64,000 nt of DNA from Pantoea rwandensis (GCF_002095475.1 NZ_MLFR01000002.1:1-64000), one strand, 5' to 3'. Positions 36,384 through 49,152 are shown, numbered from the stretch's first letter. Numbers and translations are program-made. Notes: generated by a model not told the origin, from the sequence alone.

Positions 36384-36599
36384 ATGAAAACTATCAAAGC
36401 TATGTCAATCGCCGCCGTTGCTGTTCTTTCACTGATGTCAGCTGCAAGCTTTGCGCAGACTGTAACAGCCTCCTCTCTGACACTGGACGGCGCTGAGGCA
36501 AAAATCGCTGTTCAGGCTCAGCAACAGGGCGAACAGTATAAAATCATCGAAGCCAGTAATGGCAACGTAGTGCACATGACCGCAGAACTGTATAAATAA
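36384..36599 (+). CDS. DUF1471 periplasmic stress peptide (BhsA/McbA/YdgH type)
   Basis: 71 residues with a Sec signal peptide (MKTIKAMSIAAVAVLSLMSAASFA, cut after SFA), leaving a mature peptide of about 47 residues: a single DUF1471 domain with SLDGAEAKI-like and QGEQYKIIEAS motifs. Enterobacterial relatives act in the envelope in stress tolerance and biofilm control. It is monocistronic, with an intrinsic terminator 26 bp after the stop. Confidence 0.85.
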   Translation: MKTIKAMSIAAVAVLSLMSAASFAQTVTASSLTLDGAEAKIAVQAQQQGEQYKIIEASNGNVVHMTAELYK

Positions 36600-36625
36600 T
36601 GGATGGTCGCAAAAGGAAGTGCCGG

Positions 36626-36652
36626 AAAAAGTCGCCTACGGGCGGCTTTTTT
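36626..36652 (+). terminator. Intrinsic terminator of DUF1471 gene
   Basis: GTCGCC-TACG-GGCGGC stem (one G:U pair) followed by six T and preceded by five A: a textbook intrinsic terminator. Confidence 0.85.
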
Positions 36653-36743
36653 CGCATCTGAGCCCGCGGAAATGAGGGGGACAGTGTGGATATTAAAGCG
36701 GGCCAGCAAATGGCCCAGTGTCTATATTCGGTTATGCATAACG

Positions 36744-37133
36744 TCAGAATGGCATGGAGAAGTCAGTGACTTTTCCGTTTCGCGGATCGATTGAAATCAT
36801 ACACATGGCAAAGTTGTTGCCTAAACGATCCTTGCGGTCTGATATTTTTAGGTTATAGGTCTCGGAGAACGAGGTATAGCTATAAGCGTTAGTCTCGTTT
36901 AGCTTAAAGTCTAGCAGCTGTTCAAAGTAGGACTTTGTCTGACCCACACTGGTTTTGCACTGTTCGTTTGTGATGGTGCCTTTCTGTGTTGCCGATGCCG
37001 TAGATTGCCCGCTACCTGAGCTTTTCGGTGTCAGTGCCGCATTCACTGCTTTAATATTCTCATTAACACTTTGCTGAAAATCAGCACAGGCCGTAGACAT
37101 TAGAATGAGGCCGCCTATTAACAACTTCTTCAT
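36744..37133 (-). CDS. Putative outer-membrane lipoprotein
   Basis: 129 residues from the ATG at 37133, chosen because AAGGAA precedes it and a lipoprotein signal follows (MKKLLIGGLILMSTAC, lipobox Cys about residue 16). A low-complexity Ser/Gly/Thr linker (SSGSGQSTASATQ) leads into a small C-terminal domain with two Cys (EQCKTS and AMCMISID) that may form a disulfide. Family not recognised. Adjacent to a DUF1471 peptide, it is likely another envelope protein. Confidence 0.6.
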   Translation of the reverse strand: MKKLLIGGLILMSTACADFQQSVNENIKAVNAALTPKSSGSGQSTASATQKGTITNEQCKTSVGQTKSYFEQLLDFKLNETNAYSYTSFSETYNLKISDRKDRLGNNFAMCMISIDPRNGKVTDFSMPF

Positions 37134-37617
37134 TGTATTCCTTACAATATTTAATGTTAATTCTCGGCCGAATATTGTATTTTTTACAATTAATTTACGC
37201 AAAGGAATATTTACAAATAAGAATTATGCTAATTGCGCTGAGTGTTTATTAAGGCCAAAAATTAATTAAATTCTGTTGCGTGATTCTCTTAATTCAATTT
37301 TACCCGGTTTTACAGTTAAAGGGTTTTAGGTGCAACTGGTCTGGGAATTTGCATATTTAACTCTATTCTCTCTGGTCCTGCCAGGGCATGCAGCGGACCC
37401 GGTTTTCCCCTAATGTTACTTGGATTTTCCATATCACCGATTTAAATTTAATCATCACAATTTAAATGTTTTAGCTGGCTCATCTTCAGCTTGTTTCCAC
37501 AATGCTATGGGTGTGTCAAGGCAGCAGGGTTTTGTCAATATCAGCACTCATGGCTGAAATTCATCAAGACATGGTGTACGCTCTTGTACTCATGCACTAG
37601 CTTATGGGTTCAGTGTT
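37134..37617. other. Intergenic region before chorismate mutase
   Basis: About 480 bp, AT-rich, with no gene recognised. It separates the divergent lipoprotein and chorismate mutase genes and must hold both promoters. No clear operator palindrome was found. Confidence 0.5.
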
Positions 37618-37914
37618 ATGCATTTCTCCAGTATTGAAGATGTCAGGAGCCGTATCGATCAGATTGATAGCGAGTTGGTCAAAATCATTGCTCAACGTGC
37701 CGAGTGTGTTAAAGCCGCTGCTGCGTTCAAAACCAGTCACGCAGCCGTTCGTGCTCCGGATCGTGTTCAACAAGTTGTAAACAAGGCGCGTACCAGGGCT
37801 GCAGATTTAGGGCTTCCTGAAGAGGTTATTGAGAAAGTTTACAGGGCAATGATTGAGGCATTTATCGATTATGAGCTTAAACAACATGACCAGCTGCGGC
37901 AGGGGAAGAACTGA
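37618..37914 (+). CDS. Chorismate mutase-fold protein (AroQ/PchB type)
   Basis: 98 residues, all helical, with the AroQ pattern: VRSRIDQIDSELVKIIAQRAE at the N-terminus (Arg and Lys bind the substrate), a central AFKTSH stretch, then PDRVQQVV, and IEKVYRAMIEAFIDYEL. The short single-domain form resembles PchB (isochorismate pyruvate lyase) and free-standing mutases. No signal peptide. It is 4 bp before an AraC gene and 0.9 kb before a LysE-type exporter on the same strand, so a secondary-metabolite role is more likely than primary Phe/Tyr synthesis. Confidence 0.85.
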   Translation: MHFSSIEDVRSRIDQIDSELVKIIAQRAECVKAAAAFKTSHAAVRAPDRVQQVVNKARTRAADLGLPEEVIEKVYRAMIEAFIDYELKQHDQLRQGKN

Positions 37915-37918
37915 CAAA

Positions 37919-38734
37919 ATGCGGCAACATTCCGTGAAATATTTCTCGATTGCCGCGGTGGGTATCGAAGCAGTCAGCGCCGACAGTGATATTGCTTTTG
38001 GGCGCCATACTCATGATCAGTTCGGCATCGGTTATATGGATACAGGCGGACAAAAGTCATTAAGTGGACGCGGAATTGTTGAGTCATTTCCAGTAGATAT
38101 CATCACTGTCAATCCGGGCGAGGTCCATGACGGCAGACCACTTGACGGCCCACGTTCATGGCGAATGCTGTATTTTGATACTGAGCTTATCAGCCGCTGT
38201 TTCGCGGACATCAGTGAAGGGAAGTTTTGCTGTGGGGAATTTAGCTTTCCAGTATTAACAGACGACAGGCTAGCAGCGCATTTTAACCGATTCTATTCTT
38301 CCGTTATCAGAGGTAACAAGGACGGAGCTGGTCTTGCCGCCGATGAGTCGATGCTGATTATGATCTCCGCCCTCGCCCAAATTCCAGCGCTTCCAGTGAA
38401 GGTACCGTTAGCTGGCGTGCTGTCAGCCAGGGAGAGAATTGACGATGAACCGGCGGGTTCAGTCACACTCTCTGAGCTGGCGACAATAGCCGGGGTTAGC
38501 CAGTACCAGTTCCTGCGGGCTTTTGCGCAACATAGTGGGATGACACCGCATGCGTACCTTCTGCAACGGAGGTTATCGCTGGTTCGTCAGCTCATTGCGG
38601 GTGGAATGGCGTTGGCTAACGCAGCCCTCAATGCCGGATTTGCGGATCAAAGTCACATGACTCGCCTGTTTGTCCGCAGCTATGGCTATACACCGGGCCA
38701 CTATGCATGCCAGGTTTCCAAAACTTTCACCTGA
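37919..38734 (+). CDS. AraC-family regulator with cupin sensor
   Basis: 271 residues from the ATG at 37919, 4 bp after the chorismate mutase stop. An earlier in-frame ATG would overlap that gene. The N-terminal AraC-binding cupin has FGRHTHDQFGIGY and the pattern NPGEVHDGRP. The C-terminal double HTH is at VTLSELATIAGVSQYQFLRAF and ALANAALNAGFADQSHMTRLF. This is the AraC type commonly paired with LysE-family exporters, which supports a functional link to the next gene. Confidence 0.88.
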   Translation: MRQHSVKYFSIAAVGIEAVSADSDIAFGRHTHDQFGIGYMDTGGQKSLSGRGIVESFPVDIITVNPGEVHDGRPLDGPRSWRMLYFDTELISRCFADISEGKFCCGEFSFPVLTDDRLAAHFNRFYSSVIRGNKDGAGLAADESMLIMISALAQIPALPVKVPLAGVLSARERIDDEPAGSVTLSELATIAGVSQYQFLRAFAQHSGMTPHAYLLQRRLSLVRQLIAGGMALANAALNAGFADQSHMTRLFVRSYGYTPGHYACQVSKTFT

Positions 38735-38820
38735 ATACGCTGCAATTTTATTCAAGACAGTTAAAAGCCCTGCACAAGATACTGGAACGGCAATATCCAG
38801 TTTCTGATGAGGTTAACATT

Positions 38821-39438
38821 TTGATTCCTGACAGTGATTTTCTGGTCACATCTTTACTGATTATTATATCGCCCGGCGCAGGGACGATAATTACACTTTC
38901 CGCCGGTCTAAGACAGGGCACCCGTAGCGCGATAGTGAGCGCCGCAGGTTGTACGCTTGGAATATTGCCGCATATGCTGGCTGCCATAACTGGCCTTGCC
39001 ACATTACTGCACACCTATCCCTTCATCTTCTCTCTGATTAAATATTTGGGTGTGGCATATCTGCTGTATATGGCGTGGCAAACCATACATGATAAAGAAC
39101 TTTTGTTAGCCTGCAGCCACGGATCCACAATGTCTTATAGCGGTCTGGTCAGGCAGGCAGTGGTGGCAAATCTACTCAATCCGAAGCTTTCACTGTTTTT
39201 TCTTGCCTTCCTTCCACAATTTGTTTCAACACAGGATGCGCATGCCACCCGAATTATGTTGATGCTTTCTGCAGTATTTGCCGCCATGACATTTTTGGTC
39301 TTTTCGTTGTATGGCATGTTTGCATCAAGCGTCAGTGAGAAGTTACTGGGAAGTCGAAGCGTAATGACGGGTGTTCGCTGGGCGATGGCTCTGGCTTTTA
39401 TTGCCGTAGGGGTAAAACTCGCGATTGCTGTTCAATAA
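38821..39438 (+). CDS. LysE/RhtB-family amino-acid exporter
   Basis: 205 residues if read from TTG 38821, chosen because TGAGG lies 8 nt upstream and the family's N-terminus (LIPDSDFLVTSLLIIISPGAG) starts there. The longer frame from 38707 would add an implausible hydrophilic extension inside the AraC gene. Five to six hydrophobic spans, with the family motif NLLNPKLSLFFLAFLPQF. Expected role: export of an amino acid or analogue. Cotranscribed with the AraC gene. Confidence 0.82.
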   Translation: MIPDSDFLVTSLLIIISPGAGTIITLSAGLRQGTRSAIVSAAGCTLGILPHMLAAITGLATLLHTYPFIFSLIKYLGVAYLLYMAWQTIHDKELLLACSHGSTMSYSGLVRQAVVANLLNPKLSLFFLAFLPQFVSTQDAHATRIMLMLSAVFAAMTFLVFSLYGMFASSVSEKLLGSRSVMTGVRWAMALAFIAVGVKLAIAVQ

Positions 39439-39531
39439 AAACATTTACTGGCCTGAATATGCAAAACCGGAAAGGGGTTTACTCGCGCTATCCATGCTTC
39501 ATCGGCATCCAGTGAGCGCCCCCTGAATCAG

Positions 39532-39558
39532 AAGGAGGCTGATACTTTCAGCCTCCTT
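39532..39558. terminator. Hairpin between LysE and lacY
   Basis: AAGGAGGCTGA / TCAGCCTCCTT form an 11-bp perfect stem with a 5-nt loop between the two convergent genes. Suits both directions. Confidence 0.75.
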
Positions 39559-39586
39559 AAAGTTCATCTAGTGCAGACAGTTATTA

Positions 39587-40852
39587 TCAGGCTGCACTGT
39601 TTAATTCAGTCGTCGGCAGTAGGGTTTTACTCCCTTTCAGGGTAAAGAGGGACACGATGGTAAAACTCAGCGTAATACAGCCCAGAATGAGATAGGCCTG
39701 GTGGAAGCCAACAGTGTCATACATTCGCCCGACCCATGCAGATAGCACCACACCGGAAAGCTGTTTTGATAAGTTAAACCCAATCAGGAAAAGCGTTGCC
39801 GAGAGTTTAGGGTTAAAGGCTGACGAAATATATTTGAAGGTACCCACCAGCAAGAACGGGAGCTCAAACATATGCAGCATCTTTAAGATAACCACTTCGA
39901 CCGATGAAGAGGCAAAAGAAGAACCCAGAATACGCACTGACATAATAATACCGGCAGTTAACAGGGCGTTTTTCGCGCCAATGCGGTTAACGATGGCGGG
40001 GGCAAAGAACATAATCATCGCGTTGAGTAATTCCCCTCCAGTGGTGACAAAGCCAAACACCTCGGTTCCGCGCTGCGGACTGGAGAAAAAGCCTTTAAAG
40101 AAGTTGGCAAACTGCTGATCGAACACGTCATATACGCTGGCCACACCCACCACGTAAACAATAAACCCCCAGAAACGTGGCATGCGTAATAGTTCTGCAG
40201 CGGTGCGCATTGAGAAAGCCTGACGGTTGGCTCCCAGTGCGTCGATGACCAGCTCGCTGTTACTCCCTTCCGGGCGTGACATCAAAAGCAACACTCCCAG
40301 CACTAGTGCAAACCCGGAGGCGATCCAGAAGGTAATATTAGGGTCGATGCCAAACAATATACCGGTGATGGATGCGCACAACGCCCAGCCAATACAGCCG
40401 GAAACGCGTACCTTTCCGTATTCAAAACGATTCGCGCGGCTGACGCGTTCAATATAGGCTTCTACCGCTCCGGAACCGCTCGAGAAGACGACGCCAAGAT
40501 AAATACCGCCCGCCAGCGCACCGGCAAAGATGTTCAACTGCAATAACGGTGACAGCACAAAAATAAAGAAGGGCGCAAACAAGATCAGCAAGACCGTGAT
40601 GGTCCACAGCAGGTGTTTGCGTAACCCAAGTTTATCTGAAATCAGTCCAAACACCGGCTGAAATATAATCGCGAACAGCGAGATGGAAGAGAAGACGATC
40701 CCAGTTTCTGTTTTGGTCAAATGGTTAACTTCTGCCAACCAGACAGGGAAAAAGGGAAAGTAGGCCGACATAATGAAGTAGTAGAAGAAAAAGAACAGCA
40801 TAAAGTAAATGAAGTTATGCCGTTCTCTTGGTGCGAGTTCAGAGAGTTTCAT
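39587..40852 (-). CDS. lacY: Lactose permease LacY
   Basis: 421 residues from the ATG at 40852, close to the 417 of E. coli LacY. A GTG at 40876 is an alternative. The sequence FFFFYYFIMSAYFPFFPVWL and FGLISDKLGLRKHLLW match LacY closely. The helix 4-5 region with GAVEAYIERVSRANRFEYG retains the Glu and Arg needed for sugar binding (E126 and R144 equivalents), and the Glu in MLHMFELPFLLVGTFKY matches E325. Function: H+/lactose symport. It follows lacZ on the same strand with a 181-bp gap. No lacA is present. Confidence 0.93.
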   Translation of the reverse strand: MKLSELAPRERHNFIYFMLFFFFYYFIMSAYFPFFPVWLAEVNHLTKTETGIVFSSISLFAIIFQPVFGLISDKLGLRKHLLWTITVLLILFAPFFIFVLSPLLQLNIFAGALAGGIYLGVVFSSGSGAVEAYIERVSRANRFEYGKVRVSGCIGWALCASITGILFGIDPNITFWIASGFALVLGVLLLMSRPEGSNSELVIDALGANRQAFSMRTAAELLRMPRFWGFIVYVVGVASVYDVFDQQFANFFKGFFSSPQRGTEVFGFVTTGGELLNAMIMFFAPAIVNRIGAKNALLTAGIIMSVRILGSSFASSSVEVVILKMLHMFELPFLLVGTFKYISSAFNPKLSATLFLIGFNLSKQLSGVVLSAWVGRMYDTVGFHQAYLILGCITLSFTIVSLFTLKGSKTLLPTTELNSAA

Positions 40853-41011
40853 TTTATATTTTCCATCCTGTGACACGCATCATCACCAAAGGCACCTTGC
40901 TGATGGCTCCGCTCTTTCAACCCAGCTACAGAATAATCTCTGTTCCCGGGTTTTCCATTCGCCTGCCATCCTGATGCGACTCGAATGATATTGTGCATCG
41001 GTTTTATTTTT

Positions 41012-41028
41012 GGGGACTTAACGTCCCC
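41012..41028. other. lacZ-lacY intercistronic hairpin
   Basis: GGGGAC-TTAAC-GTCCCC gives a 6-bp GC-rich stem 6 bp after the lacZ stop. It has no T tract in the lac direction, so it is more likely an mRNA-stabilising or attenuating hairpin than a full terminator. Confidence 0.4.
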
Positions 41029-41033
41029 GATTA

Positions 41034-44317
<3,284 letters not shown>

Positions 44318-44344
44318 CGTGTTTTGAGACTTAAGGGGACGTTA

Positions 44345-45413
44345 ATGCAGAGCCGAATGGCAACGTTGGAAGATGTGGCACGCGAGGCCGGAGTATCACA
44401 GCAGACGGTTTCGCGTGTATTGAATAAACCCGAAGTGTATCCGAGCGCACCCGCGATAAAGTTATTCTCGCGATGCAGGCGTTGCACTATGTTCCTAACC
44501 GTTCGGCACAGTTGCTGGCGGGTAAGTCTGCGCCATTGATTGGCTTGATTACCGCGTCGTTGACCTTGCATGCACCCTCGCAAATCGCCGCGGCGATAAA
44601 AATCACGCGGGGGCACACCAACTCGAGGTCGCGATTGCGATGCCGGAGGTTGCTGATTACGTTTCACTTCAGGCGCGGTTAAATGAGTTTCGAGCACAGA
44701 ATATTCGTGGTGCAATTATCAATCTTCCTCTGGAAGCCAATATTGCGGAAAAGCTGGCGAGTGAGAATTCGGATATTTGCTGTTTGTTTTTAGACATTTC
44801 ACCGGAGACGGATGTCAGCTGTGTGCGCTTTGATCATCTTGATGGTTGTGGTGCCTGTATTCGTCATCTCTGGGATATGGGGCACCGGGAGTTCGGGTTG
44901 CTGGCCGGGCCTGAGAGTTCTGTTTCAGCACGCATGCGCCTGAACAGCTGGCGCGAGACTTTGCACAGGCATGGGGTAAGTAACGCAGTGACGGTTTTTG
45001 GCGACTGGAGTGCGGCCAGCGGCTGGCACAATGCCTTTAAGCTGTTGCATCAGTATCCGAAGATCAGTGCAATCGTTGTGGCGAACGATCAGATGGCGCT
45101 CGGAGTGTTGAGCGCGCTAGCGCAGCTCAATCGCAGCGGGAGTTGGGCGGTCTCTGTCACCGGTTATGATGACACGGCAGACAGTCTCTATTTTCAGCCG
45201 CCGCTTACGACCGTGGCGCAGGACTTTAACAAACTCGGTAAACGGGCTGTAGAGTTGCTCATAAAACAGATGACGGATCCGCAAATAAGAATCCGTGAGC
45301 TGCTGCCGACACGATTGGTTATTCGCCAGTCGACCTGGCCCATAACAGGTCAAACCGGGAATGAGCAGGCGCAGTTAATCACCGAATTGAAAACGCTGGT
45401 GGAAAAGCTGTAG
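44345..45413 (+). pseudogene. lacI: LacI repressor, two one-base frameshifts
   Basis: From the ATG at 44345 (AAGGGGA upstream) the LacI HTH is clear (MATLEDVAREAGVSQQTVSRVLN), but the frame shifts twice. Near 44441 one G is missing (GAAGTGTATCC, repaired to GTGGTATCC, gives VVSERTRDKV). Near 44600 one A is missing from an A run, which when restored gives AAIKNHAGAHQLEVAIAMPEV. The remaining effector domain (LLAGPESSVSARMRL, VANDQMALGV, VTGYDDTADS) is intact to 45413. The full protein would be about 356 residues, as in E. coli. Either the repressor is lost or two sequencing errors are present. Confidence 0.85.
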
Positions 45414-45526
45414 GACCTGCGCTGAGATGTTGATCAGTGCAGCTGTTTCAGCAATGAGTTAGTCAAGTAATCAGGCGAGCACGGCTATCGCTATTTTAAG
45501 CCGCCTGACTCAATTAGGGAGAATGG

Positions 45527-46450
45527 ATGAATAGCAAAAATATCGGTGCGATGATCGGAGGGGCTCTTTTGATGTTGTCAGCCCTGGCAACGGTGTTCGC
45601 AGCCCAGCCTGAGTCCATGCCTTCGGAACATCCAAACTTACAGCGTATTTCTGTTCAGACAGAAGGCTCGGGAACGGATGTCATATTGATCCCGGGGCTG
45701 GCATCGTCTCGCGAAGTCTGGTCAGATCTAGCATCACGTTTACAGTCGAGCCATCGCGTTCATCTTATAGAGCTTGCGGGCTTTGCGCGTACACCGGCTA
45801 TTTCCAACCCAGACGGCAAAATCATCGCACCGACAGCTGACGCCATCGCTGAATACATCCACACCCAGCACATGAAAGCACCGGTGATCATTGGCCATTC
45901 TCTTGGTGGTGAGGTGGCATTGATGCTGGGGGCCCGCCACCCTGACGAGGTTGGGCGCTTGATGATCGTCGATGCTTTGCCATTCTATACTTTGATGATT
46001 GACCCTGCGGCAACCAGCAAAACGGCCTCTCAGCGGGCCAGTGCTTCACGGGACTGGCTACTGGCGCAGTCGCCGGAGCAATTCGCAGCGTTCCAGAAAA
46101 CATCCATCACCCGTTTAGCGAAAACCGAGGCTGTCAGGCCAGCCCTGGTGGCCGCGGGGATCAGTTCTGACCGCAAAACCATTGCGGATGCAGTATATGA
46201 ACTGATGATTACCGATCTGCGACCCGAGCTTGGCCAAATTAAAGCGCCGATTGAGGTCGTGTACGCATATGACAGTTTATTTGGGGTGCCAGCATCCGGG
46301 GTGGAGGCCATGTACCGTCAAGCCTATGCCTCTGCGCCAGATATCCATTTCACACGCATTGATGACAGTTTTCACTTTGTCATGCTTGATCAGCCCGAAC
46401 GGTTCAACAGCGCGGTAGAGTCATTCTTAAAAAGCGCGAAAAACTATTAA
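45527..46450 (+). CDS. Secreted alpha/beta hydrolase
   Basis: 307 residues with a Sec-type signal (MIGGALLMLSALATVFA, cut probably after FAA). Core motifs: oxyanion region LIPGLASSREVW, nucleophile elbow GHSLGGEVAL, acid Asp in YAYDSLFG and His in DDSFHFVMLD. It is likely periplasmic. Relatives include small esterases and lipases that release or detoxify acyl compounds. It stands alone after lacI, with a GGAGA ribosome binding site. Substrate unknown. Confidence 0.85.
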   Translation: MNSKNIGAMIGGALLMLSALATVFAAQPESMPSEHPNLQRISVQTEGSGTDVILIPGLASSREVWSDLASRLQSSHRVHLIELAGFARTPAISNPDGKIIAPTADAIAEYIHTQHMKAPVIIGHSLGGEVALMLGARHPDEVGRLMIVDALPFYTLMIDPAATSKTASQRASASRDWLLAQSPEQFAAFQKTSITRLAKTEAVRPALVAAGISSDRKTIADAVYELMITDLRPELGQIKAPIEVVYAYDSLFGVPASGVEAMYRQAYASAPDIHFTRIDDSFHFVMLDQPERFNSAVESFLKSAKNY

Positions 46451-46503
46451 GTCTTATTTAACTGAATTACCCCTGAAGTCAGAGCCTGGATAGACAGCGA
46501 GTT

Positions 46504-47394
46504 TTATTTATCCGGTGCTCTGAGAAATTCAATTAATCCTGCCATGGCCGGGCTCAGTGATTGCAGGGCCTTATAGCAGATGCAGATTCTCCGGCGGGCC
46601 CATTTGTCGTGTAGCGGCAATATCAGGTAGGGCATTTTTTTACTGAAGCGTTCAGCGACAGACACCGGAATAATACCCAACCCAATGCCGCTACTGACCA
46701 TTTCGCAAATTCCTTCAAAACTGCTCATTCTTACCCGATAAGTCAGTGGATGGCCGAGATCCCTGGCATGCCCACTGATGTGATCCTGCAGTGCATTACC
46801 GGGATAAAGACCAATAAAAGGTTCACTGACTGCGTCCGACAGAAAAACTTTTTTCCTGTGCCCAAGCGGATGAGTGAGGGGAACAATAAGGGCAAGCCTG
46901 TCATCTGCTATGGGCTCCGTCGTAAGTTCGCCGGGGTCAATCGCATCTGAGACGAGCCCTGCTTCAGCGATATCATTTCTTATGCTGTAAATGATATCCT
47001 CACTGGTTCGCTCTTCCAGCTCAATGACAACATCTGGGTGTTCTACCAGCCACTTTGCAAGCCTGCCGGGAAGAAACTCCGCCATCGCCGAGGTATTGGC
47101 GTATAGCCGGACCTTTCCTCTCACACCTTTGACGTAAGCGCCGAACTCAGCTTTCAACTCCTCCTGCCGGGCAAGTATTTCCCGGGCGTGACGCACGAGG
47201 ATTTCTCCAGCTTCAGTAAGGCTGACACCTCTCGGATGACGAAAGAACAACCTTACCCCGGTATCTTCCTCCATTCTTTTCAGCCTCTCACTGGCAGAAC
47301 CGACAGCCAGGTTCGCATGCCGGGCACCATGGGTAATGCTTCCCGCATCAGCAATACAGACGACAAGCTTATAATCAGAAAGATCCAGCCTCAT
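46504..47394 (-). CDS. LysR-family regulator divergent from TauE-like exporter
   Basis: 296 residues. HTH: LVVCIADAGSITHGARHANLAVGSASERLKRMEE. The effector domain starts near VRLYANTSAMAEFLPGRLAKWL. It is transcribed away from the TauE/SafE gene, with a perfect palindrome between (47413-47429), so it probably controls that exporter. Confidence 0.9.
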   Translation of the reverse strand: MRLDLSDYKLVVCIADAGSITHGARHANLAVGSASERLKRMEEDTGVRLFFRHPRGVSLTEAGEILVRHAREILARQEELKAEFGAYVKGVRGKVRLYANTSAMAEFLPGRLAKWLVEHPDVVIELEERTSEDIIYSIRNDIAEAGLVSDAIDPGELTTEPIADDRLALIVPLTHPLGHRKKVFLSDAVSEPFIGLYPGNALQDHISGHARDLGHPLTYRVRMSSFEGICEMVSSGIGLGIIPVSVAERFSKKMPYLILPLHDKWARRRICICYKALQSLSPAMAGLIEFLRAPDK

Positions 47395-47412
47395 AAAGAT
47401 ATTCCTCTAAGC

Positions 47413-47429
47413 CTTCGGATTATCCGAAG
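47413..47429. promoter_or_regulatory. Palindrome in LysR/TauE promoter region
   Basis: CTTCGGAT-T-ATCCGAAG is a perfect inverted repeat with 8-bp arms, 19 bp upstream of the LysR start. Likely the autoregulatory LysR site. Confidence 0.6.
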
Positions 47430-47507
47430 CATGACGCGCACAAACCAGATTGTCCATTCACCTCTGAGATGTTTGAATCGCGGAAAATCCTTTGTCAGGA
47501 CAAATTG

Positions 47508-48248
47508 GTGAGCGATCAACTGTATCTCTATCTTTTACTTATATTTATCCTTGCCGGTTTTGTGAAGGGTGTCACCGGAATGGGGCTTCCAACAGTGGCA
47601 ATGGGGCTACTTGGCATGTTTATGCCTCTTCCATTCGCGGCGGCACTGCTGGTTATTCCCTCCTTCGTGACGAACGTATGGCAGCTTTTTACTGGCCCTT
47701 CTGTGAAGCTGATCATCAGCCGCCTCTGGCTGATGATGCTGCTAATTGTTGTTGGTACGGTGGCAGCTTCTTCACTTCTCATCAGTATAAATCCAGCCTG
47801 GTCTGCGTTCGGCTTGGGTGTGGCTTTAATTGTTTATGCTGCCTTTGCGTTGGTTTCGCCGTCGCTTACGGTCTCTCAGGCCAGCGAAAAATGGCTTTCA
47901 CCCGTAATTGGCGGCATTACCGGCGTGATAATCGGTGCGACGGGCGTATTTGTTATGCCAGCAGTTCCCTTTCTTCAGTCGCTTCGCTTCACTAAAGATG
48001 AGCTCGTCCAGGCCCTTGGGCTGTCATTCACCGTTTCTACCGTTGCTCTCGCCGCAGGGCTTTATCTTCATGACGCACTGCGGATAGAGCAGTTTTCACT
48101 GTCGTTTATGTCAATTTTCCCTGCTCTCGCCGGGATGTGGCTGGGGCAAAAGGTGCGCGCGCGCATCAGTGCCAGACACTTCAGGCAGTGTTTTCTCCTG
48201 TTCCTTATTGTGCTGGGAATAGAACTAATTTCCCGACCTTTTATCTGA
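47508..48248 (+). CDS. TauE/SafE-family sulfite/organosulfonate exporter
   Basis: 246 residues from GTG 47508, chosen because AGGA lies about 8 nt upstream. The longer frame from 47469 has no ribosome binding site. Seven to eight hydrophobic spans, with the repeated TauE motif GFVKGVTGMGLPTVAMGLLG in the first half and ITGVIIGATGVFVMPAVPFLQSL in the second. Members export sulfite, sulfoacetate or similar anions. Regulated by the divergent LysR. No sulfonate-degrading enzyme is visible nearby. Confidence 0.85.
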   Translation: MSDQLYLYLLLIFILAGFVKGVTGMGLPTVAMGLLGMFMPLPFAAALLVIPSFVTNVWQLFTGPSVKLIISRLWLMMLLIVVGTVAASSLLISINPAWSAFGLGVALIVYAAFALVSPSLTVSQASEKWLSPVIGGITGVIIGATGVFVMPAVPFLQSLRFTKDELVQALGLSFTVSTVALAAGLYLHDALRIEQFSLSFMSIFPALAGMWLGQKVRARISARHFRQCFLLFLIVLGIELISRPFI

Positions 48249-48375
48249 TCTAAACGACATGAAGTGCCGAGAAGGTTAGTCGTCTGCTCCCTGCTGTACA
48301 CTCCTCATTGCCTGTTACCGCGGGTTGTGTGTGTTAGATAGCCGTAAAAGGTAAAGGCATCCTGTTATAAAATAC

Positions 48376-48407
48376 GCCGGGCTGAATGACGCTTTATGAT
48401 GCCCGGC
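48376..48407 (-). terminator. Possible terminator of B3/B4 gene
   Basis: GCCGGGC / GCCCGGC arms (7 bp) around an 18-nt loop, 37 bp after the B3/B4 stop on the minus strand. No strong T tract. Confidence 0.35.
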
Positions 48408-48443
48408 TATTAACTGAATCTGGGGTTCCAAAGCAGACGCGAT

Positions 48444-49139
48444 TTACTCGATGTCGAAACCAATCAGCTCTTTCTTAATGGATGTACCTGGCATCATGAG
48501 TTGCAAACCGCGAATCAGTTCATCACCTGCTTCATGCAACATTTCCAGTGGCATTGCGGGTAAGCTTTCCAGAATAAACCACATCTGGGTAGCCTCAGCA
48601 CTCAAACGGGTTCTCACTCCCTGACGCCAGTTCCAGCGTCGGCAGGTGACGCCTGCTTCATCGCGCCAGACGACTTCACCAGGTTCAGGGCATTCCTCCG
48701 CAGCTATCCCATCTTTGATCGTATCGAATGTTTCGGTGCCCTCAGCAATCGTGAGCCTGGGTTGCCCGACATAAGCCCCAAAGTTCTCCCCGCCTACGGG
48801 TATCGCATAGTGAATGCTTATTGCGTTATAAAGATCCACGACAGGATCAATCCCAGCCATAAATCCGTCACGAATAACGCGTTTGCGAAGGGCTTCTGCT
48901 GAGCAGGGAGTTCGCTTCGGTTTTGCCCCAAACTTCTTAAACGCTTCTGACCATGCATCAAGATGCGCATCGGCCCATGGCATCTCTCCGGCAACGACAG
49001 ACTTACAGGCACGCTCAAGAAATTCTTCTGCAACCTCCGGATGTGTCAGCGGCGCTGCTTCAGCCACAATACTTATGGCTCTGAATCCAGGACCAATCTG
49101 GGCGATTGAATCGTCAATTGACGGGATAACTGAAAACAT
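48444..49139 (-). CDS. Free-standing B3/B4 tRNA-binding domain protein
   Basis: 231 residues. The B3/B4 domain of phenylalanyl-tRNA synthetase beta is recognised from SEAFKKFGAKPKRTPCSAEALRKRV, then DLYNAISIHYAIPVGGEN, and the later LTIAEGTETFDTI and PGEVVWRDEAGVTCRRWNWRQG. In PheRS this domain edits mischarged tRNA. Free-standing forms probably deacylate tRNA or handle amino-acyl compounds, but no function is proven to my knowledge. It is divergent from an XRE-cupin regulator with shared direct repeats. Confidence 0.85.
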   Translation of the reverse strand: MFSVIPSIDDSIAQIGPGFRAISIVAEAAPLTHPEVAEEFLERACKSVVAGEMPWADAHLDAWSEAFKKFGAKPKRTPCSAEALRKRVIRDGFMAGIDPVVDLYNAISIHYAIPVGGENFGAYVGQPRLTIAEGTETFDTIKDGIAAEECPEPGEVVWRDEAGVTCRRWNWRQGVRTRLSAEATQMWFILESLPAMPLEMLHEAGDELIRGLQLMMPGTSIKKELIGFDIE

Positions 49140-49152
49140 CTCATAATCTCAT

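Noticed and set aside
36603..36794. 63-codon plus-strand frame after the DUF1471 gene
   Set aside because: Runs through the intrinsic terminator and opposite the lipoprotein gene; no start signal.
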